Part shown: one piece after another, positions 36,479 through 47,022 of the stretch
How positions within the stretch are numbered: position 1 is the first letter of the stretch
How the letters are laid out: every line of letters starts with the position of its first letter
Assembly (NCBI RefSeq): GCF_049309525.1
Contig: NC_133366.1
Coordinates: forward strand, 13,309,779 to 13,373,778
Length of the DNA stretch: 64,000 bases
Origin: Garra rufa
Lineage: Eukaryota > Chordata > Actinopteri > Cypriniformes > Cyprinidae
Direction of reading: 5' to 3'
Notes under the pieces: generated by a model
Told to the model about the DNA's origin: nothing
The model's input: only the letters and a program-made list of their open reading frames with translations
Database searches by the model: none
Position numbers and translations under genes: made by a program

Positions 36479-36640
36479 GAACCCAGCATTTGGGTTAAAA
36501 AAATAACCCAGTGTTTTTTAGAGTGCAGAAAAACTACCCAGCACCTGGATAAAACTATTCAAACCAACCCAATTAAATGACCCAGCAGGCTGAACTCAGC
36601 ATTTGGGTTAAATAAAATAACCCACTAATTTTTTAGAGTG

Positions 36641-39547
36641 CGGGGTTGAAAGGATTATCAGTTTCTTTTTGACTTACCCCCAAAGCCGAATTCCTATTAA
36701 AAAGTAGCATTTAACAGCAGACTTGTCTTTTTGGAGCTTCACAAACTGCATCCAAACAGCTTCTCAAGGTTATTTATCATATTATCAAGGTTCATTAGCC
36801 ACTATAGGGAAATAACAAGAAGAATAACAATGTGCAGTAAACGGTAAAACTGTTTGCACTACAAACTAGTGTGTTCATGAAGATTATACAATCAAATAAT
36901 ATGGTAAGACACACCAATATGCAATTTCAAGGCTGAAAATGAGCTGTTTTGTACAGCCAAAAATAGCTGGACACGGATGAGACCGGTAGAGACCCGTACA
37001 ATTTACAAATGAAATATTCATCCACTCTTACAGGATAAATAAGGTTGATAGAAAGTCCTTCAATATCCCACCCAACCCAGATCCACATCAACAGCAGGAA
37101 AAGACTCCAGATTTATGGCAAATAAGTGAAAGAGGACACAATAATGTGCATTTGTGTGTGCGCGTGGATGTTCAAGCAGCTCATGAGTAATATCGGTGAA
37201 CTACAATGGACTGCAGGCTAATATTGTTCATAACTAGCCAGTTAGCTTGTGTAAAGCAATCGTGATAACTGGCGCTTAAATTCATGCTGCTATTAGTATT
37301 AGCCAGCTCTCCTTCAGGCAATGCTAACACCGTGTCGAGAAAATGTCCCGTCAGGACATCCTCCTGACAGGATATTCTGTTTTTGTTTGAAGTGGTGATT
37401 CACTTTTGAATGTTAATTTATGTTACCTAGAGGAACCTATTAGCATAGCTGTATCTGAGGTGTTGCTATAGCGCTTTGTTTTTATTATTGTCTTTTTTGA
37501 ATTATTGGACCGAAATTATGATTGTATAGTTTGCTTATCAGTCCTCTGTGGTTTATACGGAAGTGTATTTCTTGAATTTTGCGCTGGTTTTCTTGTACCC
37601 AACACGCTGTGCACCAATCAGGGGCTTCGCCGGAAACAATCAGAACCAGCTTTTGTTGGAAGCAAGATGAACTGAAGATTATGTACACTCCCTATTATAT
37701 CAGGTGTTTGTTCTGAGGTGTCTATTTATGGTGAAATCTTACTGGAGTGAGCTTGCTGAAAGTTCATACAGTATTGAAAATGCCCTGAAGGCCCAATATT
37801 TGAGTTTAAAGCATTCATCCTAAAGATTTTTTGGAAAACTTCAGCAAATACAATTTTTTATCAGATAAACCTTGCACTTTTTTTAAAATAAATTTTAGTC
37901 ACTTTAAAAGATTATCAATATTCCCCCAAATGTATTTTTCTTTTCACCCCACTTTTGTATTCTATGTCTTTTGCACAATTTAGGGTGTAATATAAGGGCA
38001 ATCTTTGTGTTTCTGTCACTTTATAAAATTTGATTGTTTTGTTTTGAAAAATTTACCAGTTTTTGACATCACCTTTCTGTTAAAATTTAGAGAAAATGAA
38101 ATGAATCCCGTTTGAATAAGTGTACTAATCTTACCCTGCATTTCTAACGAAATCGCTATAGAATGGGATTATTTATTTTACGTTCTCGCTTTTCACTTTT
38201 AGTTTTTCTGAGGATCTTCAGAGGACATACAGTCTTTACCGACGCGCCACAGTTTGATTGTTGTCGACCCTGTAATGTACTTTATTTATGTACCGCGTGT
38301 AGAGTACGATGTGTTGAATCTGATGTGTGTTGCAGATTCTGTGGTAAATGTCATTTACCTTATTTAGCTTTCCTGTTTTAAGCTCTAGATATAATGAAAA
38401 CAGCCATATTCGCACACTGGCCAATAATTTTGTTTCAGGAAAAAAAAAAAAAAAGTTTTGATTTTTTGTAAAGTAACCACAAATGGGATCAGGGATTGCA
38501 TAAATTATCACCCCAACCTTAAATAATTTCAATTTCAATGTTGATAAAATCTAAATATTTTTTCAAAGGTGAATAAAACAAGCTTTTTTATCTTATTATA
38601 TATACATGTTTTAAGAAAAATGATTGGAATTGCTTTTCTTTATCCTAGTAATTGTTGTTTCCAGTGTGTTTCGTTCACTCATTACCCATTGGTGAACAGT
38701 GGGACCAAACAAATATTGAATCAAAAAGATATGACTCCTATTTCCCAGGGTTCATTCAAGGGCTGTGTTAATTGAATCATTGATTCATAGAGTCCATGAG
38801 GTCAGTAGTGATTTAGTCATGAGAAATGTCTCAGCTTATTGCGGCATTCAGTTTTTGACTCAAACCCATGTTCAGATTTGTTTTCTTCTTAAAGTCTGTG
38901 ATCAGTTTATCAAGCTTTGTTTTGTCTGAGTCAAAGATGACTGTCAATAAACTTTGCAGATGCGTTTCAGCAAGTGCTGTGTCTATTCTGTTTTTTCTTT
39001 GATTGTGGATTTTATTTTACACCTCTATAACATAATACCGACAATGTAAAACAGTGGCACATGCTTTAACTCCACCTCCTATGAAGTGCTCTCTACCTCA
39101 CAGCATCTGACCAAGAATCAATTCAAAATGAAGTCTGAAAAAATACCATATGAGTCATGATCGAACCTGACCCTGAATCAGACATTAAAGGTGGATAGTA
39201 ACAGGAGCACTTGACATGCCTGAGATCAGAGGTGTGCAGATGAAGGATGAAAGGTGTCTTTGATGCTGTGCTCCGGAGTTGAGAGGAGGAGGATGAAGAT
39301 CTCCCCTCATAGTTACGGGAACAAGCTTCTGAGACCAACCAGAGCGACAACCCACTGTGAACACACTACTTCCATCTAGATTTAGTCATTTGACATGTTG
39401 GTTCAAGCCTGTTTAAGGCTGCCCCCTAGTGGACAAAATCGTGCTCTATTTTTTTCTAATCAAATCTACATGCCTCACTGTACAGCTTATGACAGCGTCT
39501 ACAAAGACATGAACGAGTGACTTCACTCTTCACAAACAAATAATAAG
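36641..39547 (+). other. neurl1 3' flank or distal 3' UTR
   Basis: AT-rich, no gene recognised. A frame at 38163-38381 is Cys-rich (DCCRPCN, CTACRVRCVESDVCCRFCGKC) but has no family match I know and lies in a region without other coding signs. The AATAAA at 38946-38951 is followed within 40 bases by GCTGTGTCTATTCTGTTTTT and is the best poly(A) site candidate for neurl1. Confidence 0.4.
38946..38951 (+). terminator. Candidate poly(A) signal for neurl1
   Basis: Consensus AATAAA with a downstream GT/T-rich element (AGTGCTGTGTCTATTCTG). If used, the 3' UTR would be about 5.8 kb and include several MITEs. Positional inference only. Confidence 0.3.
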
Positions 39548-39892
39548 GGTCAATTTTGTACATAATCTGAAAGCTGAATAAATAAGATTGATATTAATGT
39601 TTGTTAGGATAGGGCAATATTTGGCCGAGATCCTGGAATCTGAGGGTGCAAATAAATCAAAATACTGAGATATCGCCTTTAAAGTTGTCTAAAATGAAGT
39701 TCTTAGCTATGCATATTACTAATCAAAAATTAAGTTTTAATATATTTACAGTATGAAATTTACAAAATATCTTCGTGGAGCATGATCTTTACTTAATATC
39801 CTAATGATTTTTGACGATCATTTTGACCCGAACAATGTATTGTTGGCTATTGGCCCATGCTACTTATGATTAGTTTTGTGGTCCAGGGTCAC
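39548..39892. mobile_element. Decayed DNA transposon copy (GACCCTGGACCAC family)
   Basis: The right end TTTTGTGGTCCAGGGTCAC is intact and the interior matches 35001-35440 word for word in places (TTGTTAGGATAGGGCAATAT, GCCTTTAAAGTTGTC). The left terminus is lost. Confidence 0.78.
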
Positions 39893-40189
39893 ATTTTACA
39901 ACTTTATGTTTCAGAATAATACGTAGAAACTAAAAACTTACCTTGAAAGCTGCACCAAATTGTTCTTTACCAGTTCTTCTGTTATGGCACTACAGTCAGT
40001 TTTACTTACAGTCAACGCACGGCTTTATCTTTAAAGCTTTTCGTATTCATATAACAATATTCTTTCATATATATAACAATAAATCACGTTAATAATAACG
40101 ATGAAATAAAACGATGTCATCATTTACTCCCCCTCGACTCGATGGTTTTCAGTCAAAATATCCGTTATTTCGTCCACACAGTAGTTTTT

Positions 40190-40535
40190 GTTCTCTTACA
40201 AGAGGGAACGAGTACTGCGTAAGAAGTATCTTACGCTAGGGGAAAATCCTTTTCTGCGAGATATTGAAGCCAAAAATTATCCTTAATTTTGAAATAATGT
40301 AAAGCGCGTTGCAGCAGCATACAGACATAGGCGAAACAGCTTGCGCGCCTATTGGCTGCTCTGCGGCAACTGCAGCAGCCTATTAGAGCGAGGCCTGACG
40401 CGACGCCAGATCCAATGGGGGCATTTTGCGCCCTTTGCGTCGCTTCGCGCCCTTTTCGTAGCTTCCCGCCTAAAAGGGCGTGGTCTAGACCTATAAATAT
40501 CGCTCATAGGCAGCTATTATCTGATTTTTCATCCT
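40190..40535 (+). repeat. DIRS left inverted terminal repeat
   Basis: Its reverse complement matches 46338-46684 with very few differences. It carries TATAAATA at 40492-40499 preceded by GGGCGTGG, a likely pol II promoter for the element. Contains CGTAAGAAGTATCTTACG, a perfect palindrome near the tip. Confidence 0.93.
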
Positions 40536-40748
40536 TCAAGCGAAGCACACGCATCGCTGGAGCCGGATAAGAAGCCGCCGTTTGACTGCAAGCATCTCAG
40601 CGGGACGAGCCACTGAAGCTGCTGGCCACGCCGCCTTCCGTGCATTCCTGCTGCGCTTTCCGGCGCCTATATCCTTTATAATCTACAGTGTGTGTCGCCG
40701 CTGCGATACACACTGTTTCTCTAAAAAGAGCAAAGCGTCTTTTTAAAG

Positions 40749-41222
40749 ATGCCTTCATACGGCTCGTGCAGATGCCAATGGTGACTCTGAGGACTTGCCT
40801 TGCCTTCTTCACTGAGACTGCTCCCCCGCCCGCCGCGGTGTAGCGCCGTAAAAAGCGCCGTGCCCAGCGGGCCCCGGACACTTCCCCCAGCCGACAAAGC
40901 TCGCCGGTTCGCCCGCCTGCTTCATCGACCTCGTCAGCCTCTGTTCCGGACGTAAAGCGGCCGCTGTCTGCCACCGCTTCCATCGACGCCGCTGACGAGG
41001 GGGGCCATGAAGGAGGAAGAGGTTTCTGATTTCCGTTTCCCGCCAAAGCAGGAACGCGCATGCTGCTCAGAAGAGGCGATAGCAGCCCACTTATGTCTGC
41101 CCTCCGCTGGACGGCGTGCTAAGTCGGCCCTCCCCTCTAAAGCTTGCCGTCAGACGTCAAACCTGCTTCGCCGCCGCCTAGCCGCGTCAGCGCTGCGTAA
41201 CATGGTCTCTCACCGTTGCTGA
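40749..41222 (+). pseudogene. DIRS gag-like ORF1 remnant
   Basis: Open frames in this stretch give a Pro/Ser/Arg-rich region and, at 41007-41222, a 71-codon piece (ERACCSEEAIAAHLCLPSAG, RAKSALPSKACRQTSNLLRR) that resembles the region preceding pol in fish DIRS elements. Several frame changes and stops prevent a continuous ORF1. Assignment as gag rests on position and weak resemblance; gag proteins of this group are poorly conserved. Minus-strand ORFs here (40597-41061, 41187-41792) are shadows driven by high GC content. Confidence 0.5.
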
Positions 41223-41536
41223 GAGGCACCCGTGGTTAACGCTTTCTGACGTTTTTCTCGTCTGGCCGCCGCCCCGCCAGACGCGGCCCGCGGCCCAGGA
41301 TTGAGTTGAAACCTGAGCCTCCGAAATCGTCCTAGCACAACTGGGAAAACGACGGTGTACGAGTCCCGCTGTTGCCGGACCCCCACCAAAGTTATTCGCT
41401 CGTCCAGTTCCAGGAAATGTGACTGTTCCAGTGTTTTCTGCAGCCAACAAACCGGCTCCGTCGCCCGTTTGCCTGCACACAAAAGTCGTTCCCACGGCTA
41501 CACAGATAAACCCCCAATAAAGTGTATTGTCTGGTG

Positions 41537-42197
41537 TCCCGGCCACGGCCGATGGTGTTTCATGTGTCGTAAGAATGCCCACTAACCAGTGCTCATCTCT
41601 AACGTTACACACAAGCACAGCGCACATAAAATCGACACAGATCGATTGCGCTTCACAACCGGCCACGGCCGATGGTGTTTCACGTGTAAGAATGCCCACT
41701 GCAGTGCTCATCTCTACACACAAGCACAGCGCACTTAAAATCGACACAGATCGATTGCGCTTCACAACCGGCCACGGCCGATGGTGTTTCACGTGTAAGA
41801 ATGCCCACTGCAGTGCTCATCTCTACACACAAGCACAGCGCACTTAAAATCGACACAGATCGATTGCGCTTCACAACCGGCCACGGCCGATGGTGTTTCA
41901 CGTGTAAGAATGCCCACTGCAGTGCTCATCTCTACACACAAGCACAGCGCACTTAAAATCGACACAGATCGATTGCGCTTCACAACCGGCCACGGCCGAT
42001 GGTGTTTCACGTGTAAGAATGCCCACTGCAGTGCTCATCTCTACACACAAGCACAGCGCACTTAAAATCGACACAGATCGATTGCGCTTCACAACCGGCC
42101 ACGGCCGATGGTGTTTCACGTGTAAGAATGCCCACTAGCAGTGCTCATCTCTACATACAAGCACAGCGCACATAAAATCGACTCAGATCGATTGCGC
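41537..42197. repeat. 109-bp tandem array inside the DIRS element
   Basis: Five nearly identical units start at 41652, 41761, 41870, 41979 and 42088, each opening TTCACAACCGGCCACGGCCG and ending CGATTGCGC. A diverged unit precedes at about 41537 and another lies at about 42603-42735. The 109-bp length is not a multiple of three, so the frame changes every unit; yet the plus strand stays open for 106 codons and the minus strand repeats the same 73-codon frame. Each unit contains ATCGACACAGATCGAT and GGCCACGGCC, short palindromes. Confidence 0.95.
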
Positions 42198-42199
42198 TT

Positions 42200-42935
42200 C
42201 ACACGTGGTAAATATGCCCGCTTCACAGTGGCCACAGACACCACATTATGCACGTCAAACGGTTTCTGTGAAAACGAAACCAAAAGTGCATTCGCTCTAC
42301 GCAGGCGAACGTTGTTTGGAGTGTGTTAAATGTGCCCGCTGCCCCACAGCCACATCCACACACAGACATAATAGTTCCCGCTATCAGCGTGCCCCATGCC
42401 TCAAATATCACGAGCACGTTTTGCATGAAATCAGCGTGCATTCGCTCCATGCAAGCGAACGATGTTTGGAGTGTGTTAAATGTGACTGTTCCAGTGTTTG
42501 CTGCAGCCAACAAGCCGGTTCTGTCGCCCGCTTGCCTGCACACAAAGGTTGTTTTCACGGCTACCCAGATAAACCCCCAATAGAGTGTATTTTCTGGAGT
42601 CCCGGCCACGGCCGATGGTGTTTCACGTGTAGTCAAAAATGCCCACTCCTCCAGTGCTCATTTCTACACACAAGCACAACCTGTCATACAGACCCTGCGA
42701 ACATAAAATCGGCTCAGATCGATTGCGCTTCACATGTGGTAAACGTGTCCACTTAACAGTGCTCACAGACATCACATTATGCACGTCAAAAGGTTTCTGT
42801 ACAAACGAAACTAACGTGTATGCAGGCGAACGGTGTTTGCAGTGTGTTAAATGTGCCTGTTGCCACACATCCACATACACACACAGACATAATAGTTCCC
42901 GCTATCAGCGTGCCCCACGCCCCGAATGTCACGAG
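42200..42935. repeat. DIRS internal region with diverged larger repeats
   Basis: The words GGTTTCTGT(G/A)(A/C)AAACGAAAC, GTTTGGAGTGTGTTAAATGT and ACACAGACATAATAGTTCCC recur at about 42260-42380, 42460-42485 and 42790-42905, indicating an older, larger duplication around the 109-bp array. Frames across it encode a Cys-rich peptide (CLECVKCARC), but the pattern of repeats makes coding doubtful. Confidence 0.65.
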
Positions 42936-42939
42936 CACG

Positions 42940-44882
42940 TCTCTGGTGCCACAGCATACCGAAACCACTCCGTTAATGAAAGAACGGAGCGCGCTTCGTA
43001 TTCAGCCTCTAGCTATTCATGCAAACGCATTGGAAAAGCTTCCAGGGGTCTCGAAATGGGTGCTGGACATTATAAAAGGAGGCTATTCGCTACAGTTTCA
43101 CCGACGTCCGCGCCGCTATACAGCGCGCGTCGAGACCACAATGCAGACAGAAGCAGCACACCTGCTTCGAGCCGAAGTGGCGAAACTATTGAGCAAAGGG
43201 GTCATAGAGCCCCTTTCTCAAGCTCAAAGCGAAGGGAGGCTGTACAGCAGATATTTCCTGGTACCGAAAAAAGACGGGGGTCACAGACCCATATTAGATC
43301 TAAGGCAACTGAACAAAGCGTTGGTGAAGCGTCGGTTCAGGATGCTCACGACCAGAAAAATCCTCGCGCAAGTTCGCCAAGGAGACTGGTTCGTGTCAAT
43401 GGATCTGAAAGACGCGTATTTTCAAATACAGATAGCGTCACGTCACAGGCGATTTTTGAGACTCGCCTTCGAGGGCCAGGCATATCAGTACACAGTCCTG
43501 CCGTTCGGTTTGTCCCAGGCACCCCGTACATTACGAAGTGCATGGACTCAGCGCTCGTTCCTCTCAGACTGAAAGGCGTGCGCATACTGAACTATTTGGA
43601 CGATTGGCTGATTCTAGCGCAGTCTCGCTCAGTGCTTGTACAGCATACGACCATGTTACTCGATCACCTCGAGAATTTGGGTCTCAGAGTCAATTGGGCG
43701 AAGAGCTCACTATCCCCCAGTCAGAAAACTTCCTTCCTGGGCACAGAATTGGACTCGCTGTCAATGATAGCGCGGCTGTCACCACAGCGCGCAGCAGACA
43801 TTCAGCGCACAGCGGGCTCGTTCCGCTGCGGCGCGTCTGTCCCGCTCAAAAAATTTCAGAAAATGCTGGGTCTCATGGCCTCAGCGTCATCAGTTCTGCA
43901 GCTGGGTCTGCTATGTATGCGCCCACTGCAGTTCTGGCAGAAAGCGCACGTCCCGCGTCAAGCGTGGGCGCCCGGTCGGCTTCGTATCACGGTCAATCAG
44001 TAATGTGTCACAGCCCTGAATCCGTGGAGAGCAATCGACTGGTACCAGTTAGGTGTAAGCCTGGGGACTTCCTCGAGAATAAAAGTGGTGTCTACGGACG
44101 CGTCCACCTCGGGATGGGGGGCTCTGCTCGAGGGCAGACCGTCTTTTGGCCAGTGGTCAGAACGGGAAAAGCTCCTGCATATCAACTGCCTCGAAATGTT
44201 GGCAGTACAGAACGCGCTGATGCGCTTCTGTCCCCAAATAAAAGGAAACCATGTATTAGTCCGCTCGGACAACATGTCAGTGGTTTCCTATATAAATCGC
44301 CAGGGCGGTCTCAGGTCCAAAAACCTATACAGACTTGCAGAACGCCTCCTGGTATGGGCTCAGCGCAACCTGCGCTCGCTGAAAGCAGCGCATGTGCCGG
44401 GGCTTCTAAACATAGGGCCAGACAGACTGTCCAGGAACAATGTTCCAGCAGGCGAATGGTCTCTACACCCACAGACAGTACAACTACTGTGGAAGAAATT
44501 CGGCAGAGCGGAAGTAGACCTGTTTGCGTCTCCGAACAACGCTCACTGTCTGGAATTTTACTCAAAAAGCAGAGACGCGCTGGCCCACGAATGGCCCCGC
44601 CGTCATCTCTATGCTTTTCCCCCCGTCTCTCTCCTACCTCAGGTGATAGAGAGGGTCAGCGAAAAAGGATGTTCAATACTGCTGATAACGCCGTTTTGGG
44701 AAAACCAGCCCTGGTTCCCAGCGCTGATGCAGCTGACGAGCACTGTCCCGTGGCCGATACCAGTGAGGAGAGTCCTTCTCTCTCAGGCCAGCGGCTCGAT
44801 TTGGCATCCTCACCCAGAGCTGTGGTCCCTTCATGTCTGGGCCACCAGCGAATATATGATGAACTCCCTAAAGGACTATTAA
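42940..44882 (+). pseudogene. DIRS pol: reverse transcriptase, RNase H, methyltransferase-like
   Basis: The reverse transcriptase starts in one frame (KGVIEPLSQAQ, YFLVPKKDGGHRPILDLRQL, MDLKDAYFQIQI, LPFGLSQAPRT), loses one base's worth of frame near 43530 and continues with the catalytic box NYLDDWLI (the YxDD motif) and SFLGTELDS. A TAA at 44001-44003 interrupts the same frame; beyond it comes the RNase H domain (VVSTDASTSGWGALLEGRPS, the INCLEMLAV glutamate, VRSDNMSVVSYIN, PDRLSR), then EVDLFASPNN and LLITPFWENQPWFPAL, the segment described in DIRS elements as methyltransferase-like. It ends with TAA at 44880-44882. Catalytic Asp and Glu residues are in place, so the copy decayed only slightly. 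Confidence 0.93.
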
Positions 44883-45854
44883 ACACGATCACGCAGGCTA
44901 GAGCCCCGTCTACGAGACGGCTCTATTCCTCAAAATGGTCAGTGTTTTCGGGCTGGTGCGCAGCTCGCGGCTCGTCACCCACTAACTGTGGTGTGATGGA
45001 GGTGCTTTCCTTTCTACAAGAGCTGCTGGACAAGGGCAGAACCCCGTCCACGCTCAAAGTCTATGTGGCGGCCATAACAGCGTTCTCGAGCACAACGCTA
45101 GGTCAGTCAATAGGAAGGAACGATTTAGTTATTCGCTTCCTGAAGGGAGCTAGAAGACTAAATCCCCCCAGACCTCCCACAGTCCCCGTATGGGACCTTT
45201 CTGTGGTACTAGAGGCCATGAAAGGTGGACCATTCGAGCCTCTGCAGACTATTGATTTGAAATACCTGTCTCTTAAGACCGTGTTTCTGCTGGCTCTCGC
45301 TTCAGTGAAGCGCATAGGGGATTTGCACGCACTCTCTGTGAGCGCGACGTGCATGGAATTTGGACCTAATGACTCTAAAGTCATACTCAAACACAAACAT
45401 GGTTACGTTCCAAAATCCCTCAACACACCGTTTAGGGCACAGGTCATCGCGCTGTCAGCCCTACCGGTCAATGATGAGGAAACGGACGCGAGCCTCCTAT
45501 GCCCAGTCAGGGCATTACGAGCTTACGTGTCTCGCTCGTCTGCTTTTAGACAGACAGAGCAGCTTTTTGTTTCGTTTTACGGGCGTCCCAAGGGACTGGC
45601 CGCGTCGAAACAGAGCTTATCCAGATGGATAGTTGATGCTATTGCGTTGGCATATGCTTGCTTCCAAGGGCATGCAGTGCCCGCTAGGTGTCAGAGCACA
45701 TTCCACGAGGGGCGTGGCCTCATCGTGGGCGTGGTCGAGTGGGATTGCCTTGCAAGATATTTGTACGGCGGCGGGCTGGGCCTCTCCGTCTACATTTATA
45801 AGGTTTTACAACCTGGAGGTTCCCGCCTTACAGGCCAGATTGCTGTCAGTCTAG
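44650..45854 (+). pseudogene. DIRS tyrosine recombinase
   Basis: The frame overlaps the end of pol in a different phase, as in other DIRS elements. It reads TITQARAPSTRRLYSSKWSV (N-terminal SAM-like start), then LSFLQELLDKGRTPSTLKVY, LKTVFLLALASVKRIGDLHA with the first catalytic Arg, and CPVRALRAYV. One frame break near 45656 precedes the last part, which carries the HSTRG box (catalytic His and second Arg) and the nucleophile Tyr in FIRFYNL. The R-H-R-Y set identifies a tyrosine recombinase, which would integrate the circular DNA. The break makes it inactive here. Confidence 0.93.
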
Positions 45855-46194
45855 ATGTTCAGTGTTGTCTGACCTGATGTTATCAGCTCGGAATGCTGCG
45901 TCTACTGAGCACAGCTCTAGGGTCGACAGTGAAAGTGATAGCACAAGATGTGTCTGAGCAAACTGTGTGAAGACCCTTATTCTTACGTCAGCTCAGGCCG
46001 TAACCCCGCCCTGTATGTACGTTTACTTAGCGTCTGAGTGACGCTGCACTATGTGGAAGAGTGCGGCATTGCCCCTCCCTCTTCCCCGGACTCCCTGTGA
46101 GTTCCATAGGTGATTATGAACTGTATGAACCCCGGGCTTTCGCCCTTGGGTCTTTGGTGTCAGATCTCAGCATGCACGGCGTTTTACACTGGGT

Positions 46195-46303
46195 CCCCTA
46201 GCGTAAGATACTTCTTACGCAGTACTCGTTCCCTCTTGTAAGAGAACGTACTCGGTTACTAACGTAACCTCGGTTCTCTCTAGAGAGGGAACGAGTACTG
46301 CGT
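46195..46303 (+). repeat. DIRS internal complementary region
   Basis: 46195-46247 is the reverse complement of the left tip (40190-40242), and 46248-46303 is the reverse complement of the right tip (46709 back to about 46654). The two halves meet at 46247/46248, which therefore mirrors the joint of left and right ends in the circular intermediate. This is the template used in DIRS replication models to complete the ends. Confidence 0.93.
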
Positions 46304-46337
46304 ATCTTGCCGTGCATGCGCACGCTCTGGTTGCTTT

Positions 46338-46709
46338 GATGATGAAAAACCAGATAATAGCTGCCTATGAGCGATATTTATAGGTCTAGACCACGCCCTT
46401 TTAGGCGGGAAGCTACGAAAAGGGCGCGAAGCGACGCAAAGGGCGCAAAATGCCCCCATTGGATCTGGCGTCGCGTCAGGCCTCGCTCTAATAGGCTGCT
46501 GCAGTTGCCGCAGAGCAGCCAATAGGCGCGCAAGCTGTTTCGCCTATGTCTGTATGCTGCTGCAACGCGCTTTACATTATTTCAAAATTAAGGATAATTT
46601 TTGGCTTCAATATCTCGCAGAAAAGGATTTTCCCCTAGCGTAAGATACTTCTTACGCAGTACTCGTTCCCTCTCTAGAGAGAACCGAGGTTACGTTAGTA
46701 ACCGAGTAC
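46338..46709 (-). repeat. DIRS right inverted terminal repeat with extra tip
   Basis: 46338-46684 is the inverted copy of 40190-40535. The last 25 bases (46685-46709, CGAGGTTACGTTAGTAACCG and 5 more) exist only on the right side, an asymmetry also known in other DIRS elements. The tip contains the palindrome GGTTACGTTAGTAACC. Confidence 0.92.
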
Positions 46710-46712
46710 GTT

Positions 46713-47022
46713 TTATCGAACCGCTGGAACGCGTGCTGTTGCTATAGCAACCTCCCCAGGTGATTTCCAGTTCGATTTGTGAACATATGTTTGGCACAGC
46801 GTGAATATACGCGCCAACCAATTTGTAATCTAATCTTTGTGTTTACTAAAATTATGTTTGAAATGCCAATGAAACCGTATGCATAATTAAAACTCCTCTG
46901 CATAATAACTTTTTTTATGTCCTTCGGAGTGGAGGATTCAAATCCCGAGAGAAACCCTCCCCCTCCCATCCCAGTGATTCTCCCTCTAGTTTAGATGAAA
47001 TTACCGAATGTATCTTCCTAAA
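46713..47022. other. Flank between DIRS element and receptor leader
   Basis: Unique sequence, no gene. The empty target site would read ...AGTTTTT-GTT-TTATCG across the element. Could contain part of the GnRH receptor promoter, but no clear TATA box is visible. Confidence 0.4.

Larger units (their letters stand above)
34493..36640. mobile_element. Outer MITE of a nested cluster (CACTCAAAAAAT ends, GGGTTA/TAACCC words)
   Basis: The left end CACTCAAAAAATAAATGCTC and right end ACTAATTTTTTAGAGTG form imperfect inverted repeats. The interior is rich in AACCCAA/TTGGGTT words on both strands. It has been interrupted by two other elements (35001-35440 and 35747-36478), and its right arm seems duplicated (36481-36530 and 36590-36640). 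Superfamily not decided. Confidence 0.65.
40190..46712 (+). mobile_element. Full-length DIRS-type tyrosine-recombinase retrotransposon
   Basis: The element runs from GTTCTCTTACAAGAGGG (40190) to CCGAGTAC (46709), with GTT at both borders (40190-40192 and 46710-46712). It has inverted, not direct, terminal repeats of about 345 bp, an internal complementary region at 46195-46303, and in order a gag-like remnant, a pol region with reverse transcriptase, RNase H and a methyltransferase-like segment, and a tyrosine recombinase. This is the DIRS group layout: such elements replicate through a circular DNA that the recombinase inserts without a target duplication. The GC content is clearly above the flanks. 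A few coding breaks (near 43530, stop at 44001-44003, near 45656) make it defective. It lies between neurl1 and the GnRH receptor leader exon. Confidence 0.95.

Noticed and set aside
41187..41792. 201-codon minus-strand ORF in the DIRS element
   Set aside because: It runs antisense through the 109-bp repeats and GC-rich gag region; no domain, and the repeated minus-strand frames simply mirror the tandem units.
41537..42197. Possible CRISPR-like array
   Set aside because: The units are contiguous 109-bp tandem repeats without unique spacers, within a eukaryotic retrotransposon.
43538..45877. Single 779-codon protein
   Set aside because: Only its last part is the recombinase; the first two thirds are an out-of-frame reading of the pol domains, and its end is past a frame break.
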